The notes: generated from the sequence alone by a model not told the origin. 64,000 nt of DNA from Calothrix sp. NIES-4105 (GCF_002368415.1 NZ_AP018290.1:1057470-1121469), one strand, 5' to 3'. Shown: positions 39,601 through 49,799, counted from the first letter of the stretch. A program made the numbers and translations.

Positions 39601-41122
39601 GTAAACAATCAATTAATTGTGAGATTTGTTTATCTAAGGAATTAGCAATCACTATTTTATGTTCGGTTGCTAAAAAACCAATTAAATCACTCAACAACTC
39701 TTCTATAGATGGTGCATTTCTTAAACTACGCCAAATTAAACAATCAAATTCATTTTCAACCGATTGAGCTAACTTCACAGATAAAGCAGTCTTTCCAATC
39801 CCACCCATCCCAATTATAGTAATCAATCTACATTTATCATTGACAATCCATTGTTTCAACCTATTAATTTCATCATTTCGTCCGTAAAATGCAGAAACAT
39901 CAATTGCATCTCCCCAATCTTGACGTTTATTTTGAATTTTATTATCAAAGTTTGCTTTGGATTTTTCCTTTAAACTTAACCATGTCGGTGGTTCTTCCGC
40001 AGGATTAATAAAAATTACTGGCAACCAACTTGCACCGGGAAAATCATTTTCTAATCCTTGTAACCTCCGTCGTGCTTGCTGAACTGATATATATAAAGAT
40101 TCTTGTGCAAATGCAAATGCCTGTAAAAAATAATTAAAAAATTCTTCTGCTACTAGATTTGCGACAGGTTCGCGCATGACAATAGTTATTGGCAAATTTA
40201 ATTTCTTCAAATCTTGTGCTAAACCCAAACCATCGCAGGAATTAAAAATTACTATTTTTAAACCTCTTTCAATCGCCGCTTTTAACGCTTCCGTCAACTG
40301 TTCAATCGTTAAGCTATTATGAGTCGGATTCTCATTAATATAAATTATCCCCTTTTCTTGGTCAGTTTGGCTATGCCCAGCAAAAAACAGCATATCCCAA
40401 CCTTGAGAATCCCAAAGTTTATCGTTAAATTCTCGCCGCGTAGGTTTGACAATAAACTCTACTTGTGCATCAGGTAAACTTTCTAAAAATCTTTGTTCTT
40501 GCTGTAAATCAATTCCTTGCGAATTACCCAAAATTGCCAAAACCCTGACTTGATTTGTAGAAATTCTAGACAATTGCAAATTGGGAGTACGTTGATATTC
40601 AGTTCTCGCAAACGAAACTTCTGCGCGCGGGTAATCTTGAAAAAAGCTGCAACAATGCCAAGGTAATTTTTGGATAATAATATCTTGAGTTTCAATAATT
40701 ACCCTGATTTCATCATTTGGATTAAGTGCAGCACGTATTTGCCGACTAATATTGAGAACTCCTGGTGAAGCTAGCCAATCATCAATACTCAATTGTAACT
40801 GCTCACATAAATCATAAAAATCCACTATAGAAACATTTGTTATATCAGCTTCATCAATTTCTAAATCATCATCCTCATCGAAACTCCTAGTTCTGGCACT
40901 TTCGTAACGAGAGTCCCTGCGGACATTTATAACGAAATCGCACAAATTTTGATACATTAATTGCCAATTTCGATATAAATCTATCAAATTCAGTGCTGGT
41001 GGCAAACTGCCGCTAAACTGTTGCAAACGAAGATTATTTGATACCTGTAGCCTAACAGTCACTACAGGGAACCCCTTAGATAAATTACCATACCCTAGAT
41101 TGATGACAACTGAAGCAATCAT
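36695..41122 (-). CDS. CHAT-NB-ARC-WD40 protein
   Basis: 1475 residues. N-terminal module about 1-110 of unknown type, then a CHAT protease (caspase-like) domain with His at about 248 in MLFFAGHSQT and Cys at about 297 in VIFNSCDG. An NB-ARC/STAND NTPase follows (ITIIGMGGIGKTALSVKLAQ, about 433-452, then CLVVLDNFESVL). Next come a helical arm, a short pentapeptide-like run (NLEGINLQYTNFANCSF) and fourteen WD40 repeats from about residue 870 to 1440, which would make two seven-bladed propellers. Same logic as the convergent caspase-STAND-WD40 gene but an independent architecture. Confidence 0.9.
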   Translation of the reverse strand: MIASVVINLGYGNLSKGFPVVTVRLQVSNNLRLQQFSGSLPPALNLIDLYRNWQLMYQNLCDFVINVRRDSRYESARTRSFDEDDDLEIDEADITNVSIVDFYDLCEQLQLSIDDWLASPGVLNISRQIRAALNPNDEIRVIIETQDIIIQKLPWHCCSFFQDYPRAEVSFARTEYQRTPNLQLSRISTNQVRVLAILGNSQGIDLQQEQRFLESLPDAQVEFIVKPTRREFNDKLWDSQGWDMLFFAGHSQTDQEKGIIYINENPTHNSLTIEQLTEALKAAIERGLKIVIFNSCDGLGLAQDLKKLNLPITIVMREPVANLVAEEFFNYFLQAFAFAQESLYISVQQARRRLQGLENDFPGASWLPVIFINPAEEPPTWLSLKEKSKANFDNKIQNKRQDWGDAIDVSAFYGRNDEINRLKQWIVNDKCRLITIIGMGGIGKTALSVKLAQSVENEFDCLIWRSLRNAPSIEELLSDLIGFLATEHKIVIANSLDKQISQLIDCLRASRCLVVLDNFESVLDGDKVAYREGYTGYGQLLRCVGDTLHQSCILVTSREKPKGLNAKSGENLPVRALSIKGLNYDEAELIFQKKGLLATTEINKLVECYAGNPLALNIAATTITELFAGSITDFLEAGTILFNDIFDLINEQFERLSILEKQVMYWLAINREWVTIKELQSDIIGIITRDLIAALESLQSRCLIENQAGKFTQQPVVMEYVTEKLIEQITQEIYMGEIGILNKYALIQAQTQDYLRHAQIQFILQPVADKLLDWETKLNIQIHLNQIVAQLKSSASASKRGYAAGNIINLLRQLHIELNNYDFSGLNICQANLEGINLQYTNFANCSFQKSVFTQTLGSLLAAKLSPTGQLFATAIENQIYLWEVDNTRQLFKLDGHTAWVQSLAFYPDGKILASGSNDNTIKLWNTQTGQSLQIFSGHINAIQALAFNSNGSILASGSNDKTLRLWDISTGECLQIFSGHTDNLTFVTFHPREPILISASTDKTVRLWDITTGRCIRIFNIAINWRLAIALSHDGRILVTGSDNNAVKFWDISNGECIQTLPDYQSIVWSLAFSKDDKTIITGSEDNTIKIWNVETRECLQTLHKHQQRVWLVDLHPNNYTLLSISEDQSIKLWDIPSRRCLKTLKGYSNWILSLAFSNDGQTLASSSQDQKIRLWDIKTRKCTLTLEGHDNLISTIAFAPAHVRNCLLASGSDDNTIKLWNHQGECWQTLRGHTAWVYTVAFSPDGEILASGSRDNTVKLWNWRTGACLQTFVGHENRVKSVTFNPSGTLLVSASDDKTIKIWDVNNGALQTLTGHEDSVCCIAFSPNGNIIASGSYDKIIKLWDAKSGECTQTLFAHSSRIRALAFSPNGKILVSCSDDHTVKQWDVNTGENIRTITGHDKAVWTIAISPDNSLLASGSEDQTIKLWAPTGECIQTLRCTRPYEGMKINNITGLTDAQKNILISLGAIENPA

Positions 41123-41324
41123 TGTTTATGCAGAAAAACCAAGAATAAAATATTTTCTTATCAAGTAATAATTATAACAGGATTAATTACAAACTTGATT
41201 TTTTACACCCGCGCGTGAGTAGGGTATAAATGCTGACTTACGTGTTATTGATAAAAAATATATGTTTAGTAATAATTGTAAAAAGCAGTATTTATAGGAT
41301 ATAGATTCAATGTCAAAACACAAA

Positions 41325-42380
41325 TCATTTTGTGTAATACCGTCGCAAAATGACCCAGGAAACAACAGGTGTACCAATTAAAGCGGTGACTGAGTTTAAT
41401 GGTAACACTATTTGGTTCCCTGGTAATACACACATTAAATCAGCAAATAATGCCATAATAGCGCCCATTATTATTACCGCAGGAATTAAAATACGATGGT
41501 CGCAGCTATTGAACATACTTCTACAAAGATGAGGAACTGCCACACCTAAAAAGGCAATGGGGCCGCAAAACGCTGTAATGGCGCCTGCTAAAATAGAAGC
41601 ACTTGTAATTATCCAAAATCTTGTTCTTTCCAAATTTAAACCTAGTGTCAAAGCATAAGACTCACCTACCAACAGTACATTCAATGGTTTTGATAGTGCA
41701 ACAGCGACTAATAAACCTAATAATACTACACTAGCCAAAATAGGCAAGGAGCGCTCTTGTACTCCAGCAAAACTACCAAAAGTCCATTGTAAATAAGCTT
41801 GGATTTTTTGACTATCGCTAAATTGCAGCAAAATACTAACTAATGCGCTGGTTGCATAACCAAATAATAAACCTAATATTAATAATGTCATTGTATCTTG
41901 AACTGAGCGCGACACTATTAAAACTAAACCTAACACCGTAGCGGCGCCTAAACTCGATGCAATAACCAAACTTAAATCACCAAAAATACCTAGATTTTGA
42001 AAAATTGCTCCTGCACCAGCTAAATTTGCTGTTAATATAACTATTGCTACACCCAACGATGCACCCGAACTAATTCCTAATACAAAGGGTCCTGCAAGTG
42101 GGTTTCTAAAAATTGTTTGCATTTGCAATCCGCTCACACCTAAAGCGGCGCCTGCAAGTGTCGCGGTGATGGCTTTCGGTAAGCGAAACTTTATAATAAT
42201 ATTCGTCCAACTGACTTTTTCTGCATCTCCACCAAGTAATATTTTGATCACTTCAGTTATGGGGATTTGTACAGAACCAAGTGCAATATCTAATAAGAAG
42301 GCTAGAATTAATACTGCAATCAATAATATAAAAAATAAATATTGATTGAAGTATTTTGATACATCTTTAATTATATACAT
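41325..42380 (-). CDS. FecCD-family ABC permease (iron-siderophore/cobalamin type)
   Basis: 351 residues, about nine to ten membrane helices. RLPKAITATLAGAALGVSGLQMQTIFRNPLAGPFVLGISSGASLG is the diagnostic family block, followed by LGLNLERTRFW and GPIAFLGVAVPHLCR. Works with the binding protein encoded 30 bp upstream at 42411. No ATPase gene follows downstream in the window, so it must be encoded elsewhere or be lost. The C-terminus ends WVILRRYYTK, complete. Confidence 0.88.
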   Translation of the reverse strand: MYIIKDVSKYFNQYLFFILLIAVLILAFLLDIALGSVQIPITEVIKILLGGDAEKVSWTNIIIKFRLPKAITATLAGAALGVSGLQMQTIFRNPLAGPFVLGISSGASLGVAIVILTANLAGAGAIFQNLGIFGDLSLVIASSLGAATVLGLVLIVSRSVQDTMTLLILGLLFGYATSALVSILLQFSDSQKIQAYLQWTFGSFAGVQERSLPILASVVLLGLLVAVALSKPLNVLLVGESYALTLGLNLERTRFWIITSASILAGAITAFCGPIAFLGVAVPHLCRSMFNSCDHRILIPAVIIMGAIMALFADLMCVLPGNQIVLPLNSVTALIGTPVVSWVILRRYYTK

Positions 42381-42410
42381 AGATTGGTGCCTCTACAATA
42401 CACAAGACTT

Positions 42411-43631
42411 TTAGCTAACACGACGATAGAAAATTAATTTATGCTGTGGTAAAATTTCAGGATGAAAGATTTTGATTAAATCTGATAATACTATGTCTGG
42501 ATTACTAATTCCTCCTTCCCAGTAGTCATTACCACCGCTTTCATTCACGCGCGCGTTATTATTATAGAGGTTGCCAGCTTTGACGGCTTTAAAATCGCTA
42601 TAGCGAGAATCTTCAGCTAAAATCTCTTGTTTAGACTTCCACTTTTGACTCAAATTTAACCAATAATTGGCATTTATCGCGCGCTCGATAATTGTCTCAA
42701 ACGATAAAGGTAAACTCCCCGAAAACTTCTGATTACTCCACAGATAATTTGCACCTGCATCTTCTAAGTACTTAGCAGCGTAACTATTACCACCTGGCAT
42801 ATACCAAGTACCTTTAAAATTAAATCCCAGAAATACAGTTGGACGTGTTTTCACAGCTTTTGCTCTTGCTGCTATTTCATCATACTTCTTGGCAACTTCC
42901 CCAAATATTTGCTCTGCTTTTTTTTCTTTATTAAAGAATAAAGCCGTAAACTTTAACCATTCGCTTCTACCTAAAGGTGAATCTTCCATATATTCTGCAT
43001 TCATAGCGACTTTTAAACCCGCTTCTAACAACTTGGGATAACTATCATCACCATTACCTGTCCCATAGGTCGTTATTAACTCTGGGTTTAATTCCAATAT
43101 ACGCTCAACATTAACGCTACCATTACTTCCAACATTGGCAACTTTACCTGATTTTATTCTTTCTACTACTTCCGAGGTATTGACATTTTTCGTATCGCTC
43201 ACAGCAACTAATTTATCAACTACACCCAATTTAGCTAAATGAGGTAAATGAGTAGTAGATAGGGAAATTACAGAATTAACAGGTACCGTTATGTAGTAAG
43301 TGTTCAGAGAAGCGTCTGAAATTTTTGGTGCAGGAGTACCACATTGCACTAATATATATTTAAATCCAGTTTTGCTGCCTTTCCAAGGATTATTTATAGT
43401 AACGACTTTATAATGATTATAATATTCTACATTGAAACCCTTCGCGCGGGTAACACTAACTTTGTCAGGAAAATAATCGCGCGTTGCTTCGTATTGTTCA
43501 ACACAAGCTGAGTTAGTAGCTGTTTTTTCAGGATTGATTTTTGGACTTTGACAGGCAATGATTAATGTGGAAATGATAAAGATGGTGAAAGTAAAAAATA
43601 ATAATTTTAAATAATCTTTCTTATATATCAT
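42411..43631 (-). CDS. ABC transporter binding lipoprotein (FecB/TroA-like)
   Basis: 406 residues; lipoprotein signal FIISTLIIACQS. Periplasmic binding protein of the metal-chelate class with HLPHLAKLGVVDKLVAVSD, GSVNVERILELNPELITTYG, EYMEDSPLGRSEWLKFTALFF and NESGGNDYWEGGI. Captures a ferric siderophore, vitamin B12 or related chelate for the permease next door. Ligand cannot be told from sequence. Promoter region 43632-44082 contains repeat DNA. Confidence 0.85.
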   Translation of the reverse strand: MIYKKDYLKLLFFTFTIFIISTLIIACQSPKINPEKTATNSACVEQYEATRDYFPDKVSVTRAKGFNVEYYNHYKVVTINNPWKGSKTGFKYILVQCGTPAPKISDASLNTYYITVPVNSVISLSTTHLPHLAKLGVVDKLVAVSDTKNVNTSEVVERIKSGKVANVGSNGSVNVERILELNPELITTYGTGNGDDSYPKLLEAGLKVAMNAEYMEDSPLGRSEWLKFTALFFNKEKKAEQIFGEVAKKYDEIAARAKAVKTRPTVFLGFNFKGTWYMPGGNSYAAKYLEDAGANYLWSNQKFSGSLPLSFETIIERAINANYWLNLSQKWKSKQEILAEDSRYSDFKAVKAGNLYNNNARVNESGGNDYWEGGISNPDIVLSDLIKIFHPEILPQHKLIFYRRVS

Positions 43632-43778
43632 GATTTTGCAACCTAATTAATAACTGATAAAATTTTAATGTTCATTATTAGTATATAAGTATTGTAAAGC
43701 ACTATTGCCTTTCTGATGCCTCCTTGTCGAGCAATTAACGCCGCTATTTCATCCAATACTGCTTGGTTAAGAGAATTT

Positions 43779-43808
43779 GTAGGTTGGGTGGAGGCTTTGC
43801 GAAACCCA
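43779..43808. repeat. GTAGGTTGGGTGGAGGCTTTG repeat, copy 2
   Basis: GTAGGTTGGGTGGAGGCTTT followed by GCGAAACCCA, in the 451-bp gap between the binding lipoprotein and the Rpn-like gene. A 100-codon open frame (43643-43945) spans it, but only because of the repeat. Confidence 0.6.
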
Positions 43809-44082
43809 TTACTACTGGAGTTTATTGTAGTGTTATAATTTGCAGCTAGTTTGTAAATATGTAACGGTTTTTGATCAGCCGCAACGAACAAGCTTTTGCA
43901 AAAGCTCATCCATCGTGCATGGAGGAGAGCATAGGGCAAGCGCATCTTAAAGTGTCACAAGCTTTCTTGACAGCGCGCGTAAAATGTCGGGTAAACAGAA
44001 GTGCAAAATTATAGTATAAAATTAAAAAGCGTATACTTACGTCTCTACGAGCATAAATGAAAATATGATTCTATAATTATAG

Positions 44083-45081
44083 ATGTCAATCCCTATGGCA
44101 GCCTCTGTTATGGCATTCTCCCACTCAGACCGATATATTAGCTTACTAACAGATTTTGGCTTCAAGCGCGTCTTTGGGTCGGAGCAAAACAAACGCTTGC
44201 TGATTGATTTTCTGAATACGCTGTTACCGGACTATCACCAAATTCGGGATGTGACGTTCAAAAATTTAGAGAACCTGGGCGGTACAATATTGGATCGCAA
44301 AGCTATTTTCGATGTGTACTGTGAGGCAGAAAATGGCTCAAGCTTTATTGTGGAACTCCAAAAAGTCAAGCAAAATTTTTTCAAAGATCGCAGTGTGTAC
44401 TATGCAAGTTTTCCGATTCAGGAGCAAGCAGAAAAAGGAGAATGGAACTACGAACTAGCTCCTGTTTACCTGGTGGGACTGCTTGATTTTATCTTTGATG
44501 ACCATAAAAATGATCCGATATTTTTGCACATCGTCGAGCTAAAAGACCAAGAATGTCGCGTTTTTTATGACAAGCTGAAGTTTATCTACATTGAGTTGCC
44601 GAAGTTTGAGAAGACATTAGAGCAGTTGGAGACGCATTTTGACAAGTGGCTGTTTCTGTTTCGCCACTTACCCCAGCTAGACGAACCACCACCACCGTTG
44701 CAGGAGGAAGTGTTTGAGGAACTTTTTGAGATAGCGGAGATTGCCAACTTTTCTCGTGATGAATACCGCAGCTATCAAGCGAGTTTGAAAGTTTACCGGG
44801 ATTGGTATGCCATAGAGATGACTGGTCGGCAGGAAGCAAGGCAGCAAGGACGCGAAGAAGGACGCGAAGAAGGACGCGAAGAAGGACGAGAAGAGGAAGC
44901 CAGAGCGCTTGTTATCCGTCTTTTAACCCGCCGACTGAAACAAGAATTGTCTCTTGAGATGCATTCACGTCTTTCCACGCTACCACTCCCAGTACTCGAA
45001 GACCTCAGCGAGGCTTTATTAGACTTTGCAACCTTGGCTGATTTAGACGATTGGTTGGTAGAACATGCGCTAACTCCATAG
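44083..45081 (+). CDS. Rpn-like PD-(D/E)XK nuclease family protein
   Basis: 332 residues. Nuclease core starts LTDFGFKRVFGSEQNKRLLIDFLN, with the metal-binding Asp in FDVYCEAENGS and Glu-Leu-Gln in FIVELQK (the ExQ variant seen in Rpn proteins). The middle is helical (QEQAEKGEWNYELAPVYLVGLLDF). A tandem GREE repeat (44848-44895) and a helical tail follow. Rpn family members promote recombination or act against mobile DNA; here it stands alone. Start at 44083 or one of two later Mets. Confidence 0.8.
   Translation: MSIPMAASVMAFSHSDRYISLLTDFGFKRVFGSEQNKRLLIDFLNTLLPDYHQIRDVTFKNLENLGGTILDRKAIFDVYCEAENGSSFIVELQKVKQNFFKDRSVYYASFPIQEQAEKGEWNYELAPVYLVGLLDFIFDDHKNDPIFLHIVELKDQECRVFYDKLKFIYIELPKFEKTLEQLETHFDKWLFLFRHLPQLDEPPPPLQEEVFEELFEIAEIANFSRDEYRSYQASLKVYRDWYAIEMTGRQEARQQGREEGREEGREEGREEEARALVIRLLTRRLKQELSLEMHSRLSTLPLPVLEDLSEALLDFATLADLDDWLVEHALTP
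44848..44895 (+). repeat. Four tandem 12-bp repeats in coding sequence
   Basis: GGACGCGAAGAA repeated four times (the last unit slightly changed) encodes GREE-GREE-GREE-GREE, a charged coiled-coil-like spacer typical of this family. Not CRISPR. Confidence 0.8.
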
Positions 45082-45552
45082 TCCCACACTTTACATATAA
45101 AGCTTTTCAAACTAATGATTTTTTAGCTAATTAATGAGGTTTTAAAACTATTACGTAGTGTCAGAGAAGATATGTTATTAATGTGGGACAGAGGGCTGCT
45201 GTTTAACACGAGAACTATATTCTCTTTATTTTACCCTTCATTCTTCCTTAACCGAGCAGTATTGGCACCTTAGTATATTCTTACGATGAAGAATAACAAC
45301 AAAAAGGCAAAAGGCTAGAGGGTAAAGGGTAAAGGTAAAAACCCTTTTCTCTTTTCCCTTTATAAATGTTTACATAAGTTGGTTACAGGCGCCTACTTAT
45401 GGTAAATACTGATTTATTGCAACTATAATAAACATAAATTTTTAGCAACAGCGCGAAAAAACAGAATTTCTAGCCTACGTAGGCAATCTTGATTTGTATA
45501 ACATCACCTTTTGGAATCAAAATATAAGACTATATGACTATTTACATTTAAT

Positions 45553-45577
45553 TTTTTACCAACTAAATTGGTAAAAA
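45553..45577. promoter_or_regulatory. TTACCAA palindrome, nitrogenase unit
   Basis: Perfect inverted repeat, arms TTTTTACCAA / TTGGTAAAAA with a 5-nt spacer (CTAAA), in the 634-bp gap upstream of the gene at 45716. The same core lies between modA and the RHH gene and before 55171 and 55598. Predicted operator for the RHH protein at 54710. A repeat of GGGTAAAGG type is at about 45321-45361 in the same gap. Confidence 0.6.
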
Positions 45578-45715
45578 GTATCAATAGATACAGTTTTCTG
45601 GGAAAATTTTGAGTTTGATAGTTATAGGCAAGTATTGCTGACAGAGGGCAAAAATACTAACCAATCGTGCCACAGGGGTTTTTTAGGATGACCTATATTA
45701 AAGTCTTTAACTTCA

Positions 45716-46576
45716 ATGAGTCCTGCATATACCAAAATAGCAAAGATTAAGGCAAATCAAGTTCGAGTTGAGCTTCCTCATTGTTGTAACCGCAAGCAAT
45801 TTATCGAACCTATCGATATGCTAACTTGGTTTGAGATTATTGGTTATAGAGCATTGCTTCATGATGATATACAACGAAGTAGTTCAAATCAGGTAGTCTT
45901 ATGGGATTATCTAAAAAGCGCTTTGACGCAAATAAATTCAGACATTCCCAAAATAGCAATTGAAGCAGCAATTAGTAAAGTTGCTTATACTTCACCTGAG
46001 ATAATTGCTAATCTTCGCTTTCATCAACTTTTGCTTAATGGTGTGGACGTTGAATATAAGCTTGATGGTCAAATAATCAATCAGAAAGTGCGACTGGTTG
46101 ATACGTGTAATTTGCTCAAGAATGACTGGGTAGTGATTCATAAATTCACAGTGGGTGAAAGTAACTACACGTACAATCTGGATGCCGTCATCTTTATTAA
46201 TGGTCTGCCACTAGCTATTATTCTGCGCGCGGATTCAGAGTATCGAGAAACATTGAAACAAGCTTACTTACGACTTCAAAGTTATCAACAGCTATTACCA
46301 AAACTATTTTTTTACAATGTATTTCTTGTCATTACATGTAAAAATCAGGCAAAAGTAGGTACATTAACAAGTAGCTTACGTGATTTCGTGCCTTGGTGTA
46401 TTGATGGAGAAGGCTGGACTTACGGTGAATCTTCTATAGAGGTGCTAATTCAAGGGTTGTTTGACAAACGGCAATTTTTTGAATTGATAAAGCACTCTGT
46501 GGTGTTTGAGGAGAATCAAAGCTGTATTACCAAAAAATTGCTTCGCTATCCTTTTTGTACCATACCCAAATCATAA
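45716..46576 (+). CDS. HsdR_N-type protein with degenerate nuclease motif
   Basis: 286 residues. Residues about 90-190 resemble the N-terminal endonuclease domain of type I restriction subunit HsdR (FHQLLLNGVDVEYKLDGQIIN, VIHKFTVGESNYTYNLDAVIFINGLPLAIILRAD). In HsdR the last block is normally (I/V)IELK, with the catalytic Glu and Lys. Here it is IILRA, so both are lost while the Asp in LDAVIF stays. No helicase domain, no methylase partner. First gene of a four-gene unit ending in the nitrogenase iron protein and downstream of a TTACCAA palindrome. A regulatory role is possible but unproven. Confidence 0.6.
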   Translation: MSPAYTKIAKIKANQVRVELPHCCNRKQFIEPIDMLTWFEIIGYRALLHDDIQRSSSNQVVLWDYLKSALTQINSDIPKIAIEAAISKVAYTSPEIIANLRFHQLLLNGVDVEYKLDGQIINQKVRLVDTCNLLKNDWVVIHKFTVGESNYTYNLDAVIFINGLPLAIILRADSEYRETLKQAYLRLQSYQQLLPKLFFYNVFLVITCKNQAKVGTLTSSLRDFVPWCIDGEGWTYGESSIEVLIQGLFDKRQFFELIKHSVVFEENQSCITKKLLRYPFCTIPKS

Positions 46577-46592
46577 TTAGGAGTATAGAAAA

Positions 46593-46952
46593 ATGAATTT
46601 AGTCGATACTAGTTGGTACTCTGAAGAAATGCTGAGAGAGTTTAAGCACGTTGCTAAGGCTTACCCAAAAGTAGAAGAAATGCTTAATCATTGTCACGTC
46701 CAAATTGTCGAGTCGTTTTGGGGTCAGGATAAAATTCACTTCCTACCATATTTAAGTATTTATTATCCTCAAAAACTAAGGTCTACTGTTGCAGGGCAAA
46801 AAGATATAATCAAAAAATTAGCGCAGCATGTAGGGTTGGCTCAAGTTGTTTGTTTAAATGCCAACCGCTTAATACGTGACCCAAAATCTAAGCTTAAAGA
46901 AGTATATCCTTATTTATGCCAAGAGATTAACTGGATTGCCACCCAAAAGTAA
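46593..46952 (+). CDS. Protein of unknown function in nitrogenase unit
   Basis: 119 residues, soluble, Lys-rich, with EEMLREFKHVAKAYPKVEEML, FWGQDKIHFLPYLSIYYPQ and GLAQVVCLNANRLI. Not recognised. It begins 16 bp after the HsdR_N-type gene (GGAG ribosome site 10 nt upstream) and ends 10 bp before the flavin-oxidoreductase remnant, so it is part of the same operon. Confidence 0.6.
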   Translation: MNLVDTSWYSEEMLREFKHVAKAYPKVEEMLNHCHVQIVESFWGQDKIHFLPYLSIYYPQKLRSTVAGQKDIIKKLAQHVGLAQVVCLNANRLIRDPKSKLKEVYPYLCQEINWIATQK

Positions 46953-46962
46953 AAAAATCGTT

Positions 46963-48305
<1,343 letters not shown>

Positions 48306-48321
48306 GAGTTTTACTTAGTAA

Positions 48322-48338
48322 GGTGGGCACTGCCCACC
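48322..48338. terminator. GGTGGGCA hairpin after nifH
   Basis: Arms GGTGGGCA / TGCCCACC around one C, 17 bp after the nifH stop. Likely a transcript-end or stability hairpin; the same repeat is at 4539. Confidence 0.4.
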
Positions 48339-48564
48339 CTACACAGAAATCAACGCAAAAATCAAAAAATGGAGGTTAAATTATGGTTTACTAATAGATT
48401 GCTTATATAATGTACTAACAAATATTTAAACAGCGAAATACTAATTTAGTTTTTCGTATTCTCCTGTAATTGGTTACTTAAACTGAGGGTGGTAAATAGC
48501 ATTTTATCATCCTCATTTATTTCAAAAAAGCAACAAACATACTTATCTAATATCCTTAATACAA

Positions 48565-48894
48565 ATGAACATTAATCAAAAGATAATTAATGAATTTTCC
48601 AGCGAGCAGAAATTGCCGATACAGCATGAGGTTCAAGAAGACTGTGCTTTTGAAGGCGCCACTCGTTTTTTAGTACCAATTGCCGATGCTGCTCATTTAG
48701 TTCATGGACCAAGCGGGTGTGTTGGCGCCTTTTTAGGACAGAACAACTTATCTGCTAGTTATATACATAAAATTCGCTTTACTACCGATATGGAAGAGAG
48801 CGATATTATTTTTGGTGGTTTTGTTTTTTTCTTTTTGGGTTTTCCTGGTTCGGAAGCAAAAGCTGATAAATTTACTAACCGTGCCCAGTCTTGA
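48565..48894 (+). pseudogene. NifE/VnfE-like N-terminal fragment
   Basis: 109 residues. DCAFEGATRFLVPIADAAHLVHGPSGC and FTTDMEESDIIFGG match the cofactor-scaffold protein NifE and relatives, with cluster-ligand cysteines at 27 and 52. After IIFGG the frame goes into unrelated low-complexity sequence (FVFFFLGFPGSEAK) and stops; NifE is normally about 450 residues. Remnant of a second nitrogenase assembly gene. Confidence 0.7.
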
Positions 48895-49046
48895 AGTAGT
48901 TGTGAAAATTCCTTTAAACTTATTTATCCAAATTTCTCCTACTCAATTGTAAGCACAGCAATCATTATACCTTCATAAGTGCCTTCTACTGCTGCTGAAA
49001 GATAGTAAGAACATAAAAGTATGCCCATGTACTAGACGCTTTCTAC

Positions 49047-49066
49047 ATATTACTGTATAGTAATAT
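49047..49066. promoter_or_regulatory. ArsR-type operator 1
   Basis: Perfect palindrome ATATTACT-GTAT-AGTAATAT, 41 bp before the persulfide-dioxygenase start. Near-identical sequences lie before (51061) and just after (51481) the ArsR gene, so this is the likely binding site of that repressor. Confidence 0.7.
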
Positions 49067-49106
49067 CATGAAGTAGTAGATTAATTTTCACCTGGAGTTA
49101 AACATC

Positions 49107-49799
49107 ATGTTATTCCGACAACTCTTTGATCCAGAAACAAGTACATATACTTATTTAATTGCTGATTTTGGGACTAAAACTGCGATTTTGGTCGATCCGG
49201 TATTAGAGCAAGTAGAGCGAGAGTGCCAACTACTAAAAGAACTGGGACTAACTCTGAAATACTGTTTAGAAACTCACATCCACGCCGATCACATTACTGG
49301 AACAGCTAAACTTCGAGAGAAAACGGGTTGTTTGGGAATTGTACCAGAGAATGCTCAAGCTGTATGTGCAGACAGATTTATGAAAGATGGAGAAGTATTA
49401 GAGTTAGGAAGTGTGAAAGTTCTTGCGATCGCTACTCCTGGTCATACTGATAGCCATAATGCCTATTTAGTCAATGGTACTCATCTGTTGACTGGAGATG
49501 CGCTGTTAATTCGTGGTTGTGGACGGACTGACTTCCAAAGTGGAAATGCAGGAATGATGTACGATGCAGTAACGCAACGGTTATTTACATTGCCTGACGA
49601 AACCTTGGTTTATCCTGGTCATGATTATCGAGGTAACACAGTTTCCAGCATTGGCGAAGAAAAACATTGGAATCCCCGGTTTGTGAGACGTGACCGCGAT
49701 GAATTTATCGAATTAATGGCAAACCTAAATCTACCCAACCCGAAAAAGATTATGGAAGCAGTACCTGCTAACGAGCGCTGCGGTAGTGTTGCTGCGTAA
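49107..49799 (+). CDS. Persulfide-dioxygenase-like MBL-fold protein
   Basis: 230 residues. Metal site THIHADHITG (His57, His59, Asp61, His62), then GHTDSHNAYLV, LLTGDALLIRGCGRTDFQSG and YPGHDYRG, the arrangement of ETHE1/Blh-type persulfide dioxygenases that oxidise glutathione persulfide to sulfite. First gene of the operon with a rhodanese and a TauE/SafE protein, as in sulfide-detoxification operons. It contains the only GCGATCGC (HIP1) that I found in the window. Confidence 0.88.
   Translation: MLFRQLFDPETSTYTYLIADFGTKTAILVDPVLEQVERECQLLKELGLTLKYCLETHIHADHITGTAKLREKTGCLGIVPENAQAVCADRFMKDGEVLELGSVKVLAIATPGHTDSHNAYLVNGTHLLTGDALLIRGCGRTDFQSGNAGMMYDAVTQRLFTLPDETLVYPGHDYRGNTVSSIGEEKHWNPRFVRRDRDEFIELMANLNLPNPKKIMEAVPANERCGSVAA

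Noticed and set aside
43643-43945. 100-codon minus-strand frame as a gene
   Set aside because: It spans a dispersed repeat (43779-43808) and has no recognisable domain or ribosome site.
44848-44895. Tandem 12-bp repeats as a CRISPR array
   Set aside because: Perfect 12-bp units without spacers, coding GREE repeats in a nuclease gene.
44793-45110. 105-codon antisense frame with RPSS repeats
   Set aside because: It is the reverse complement of the GREE repeats in the Rpn-like gene.
45716-46576. Active type I restriction subunit
   Set aside because: No helicase domain, no HsdM/HsdS and the catalytic E-x-K is lost.
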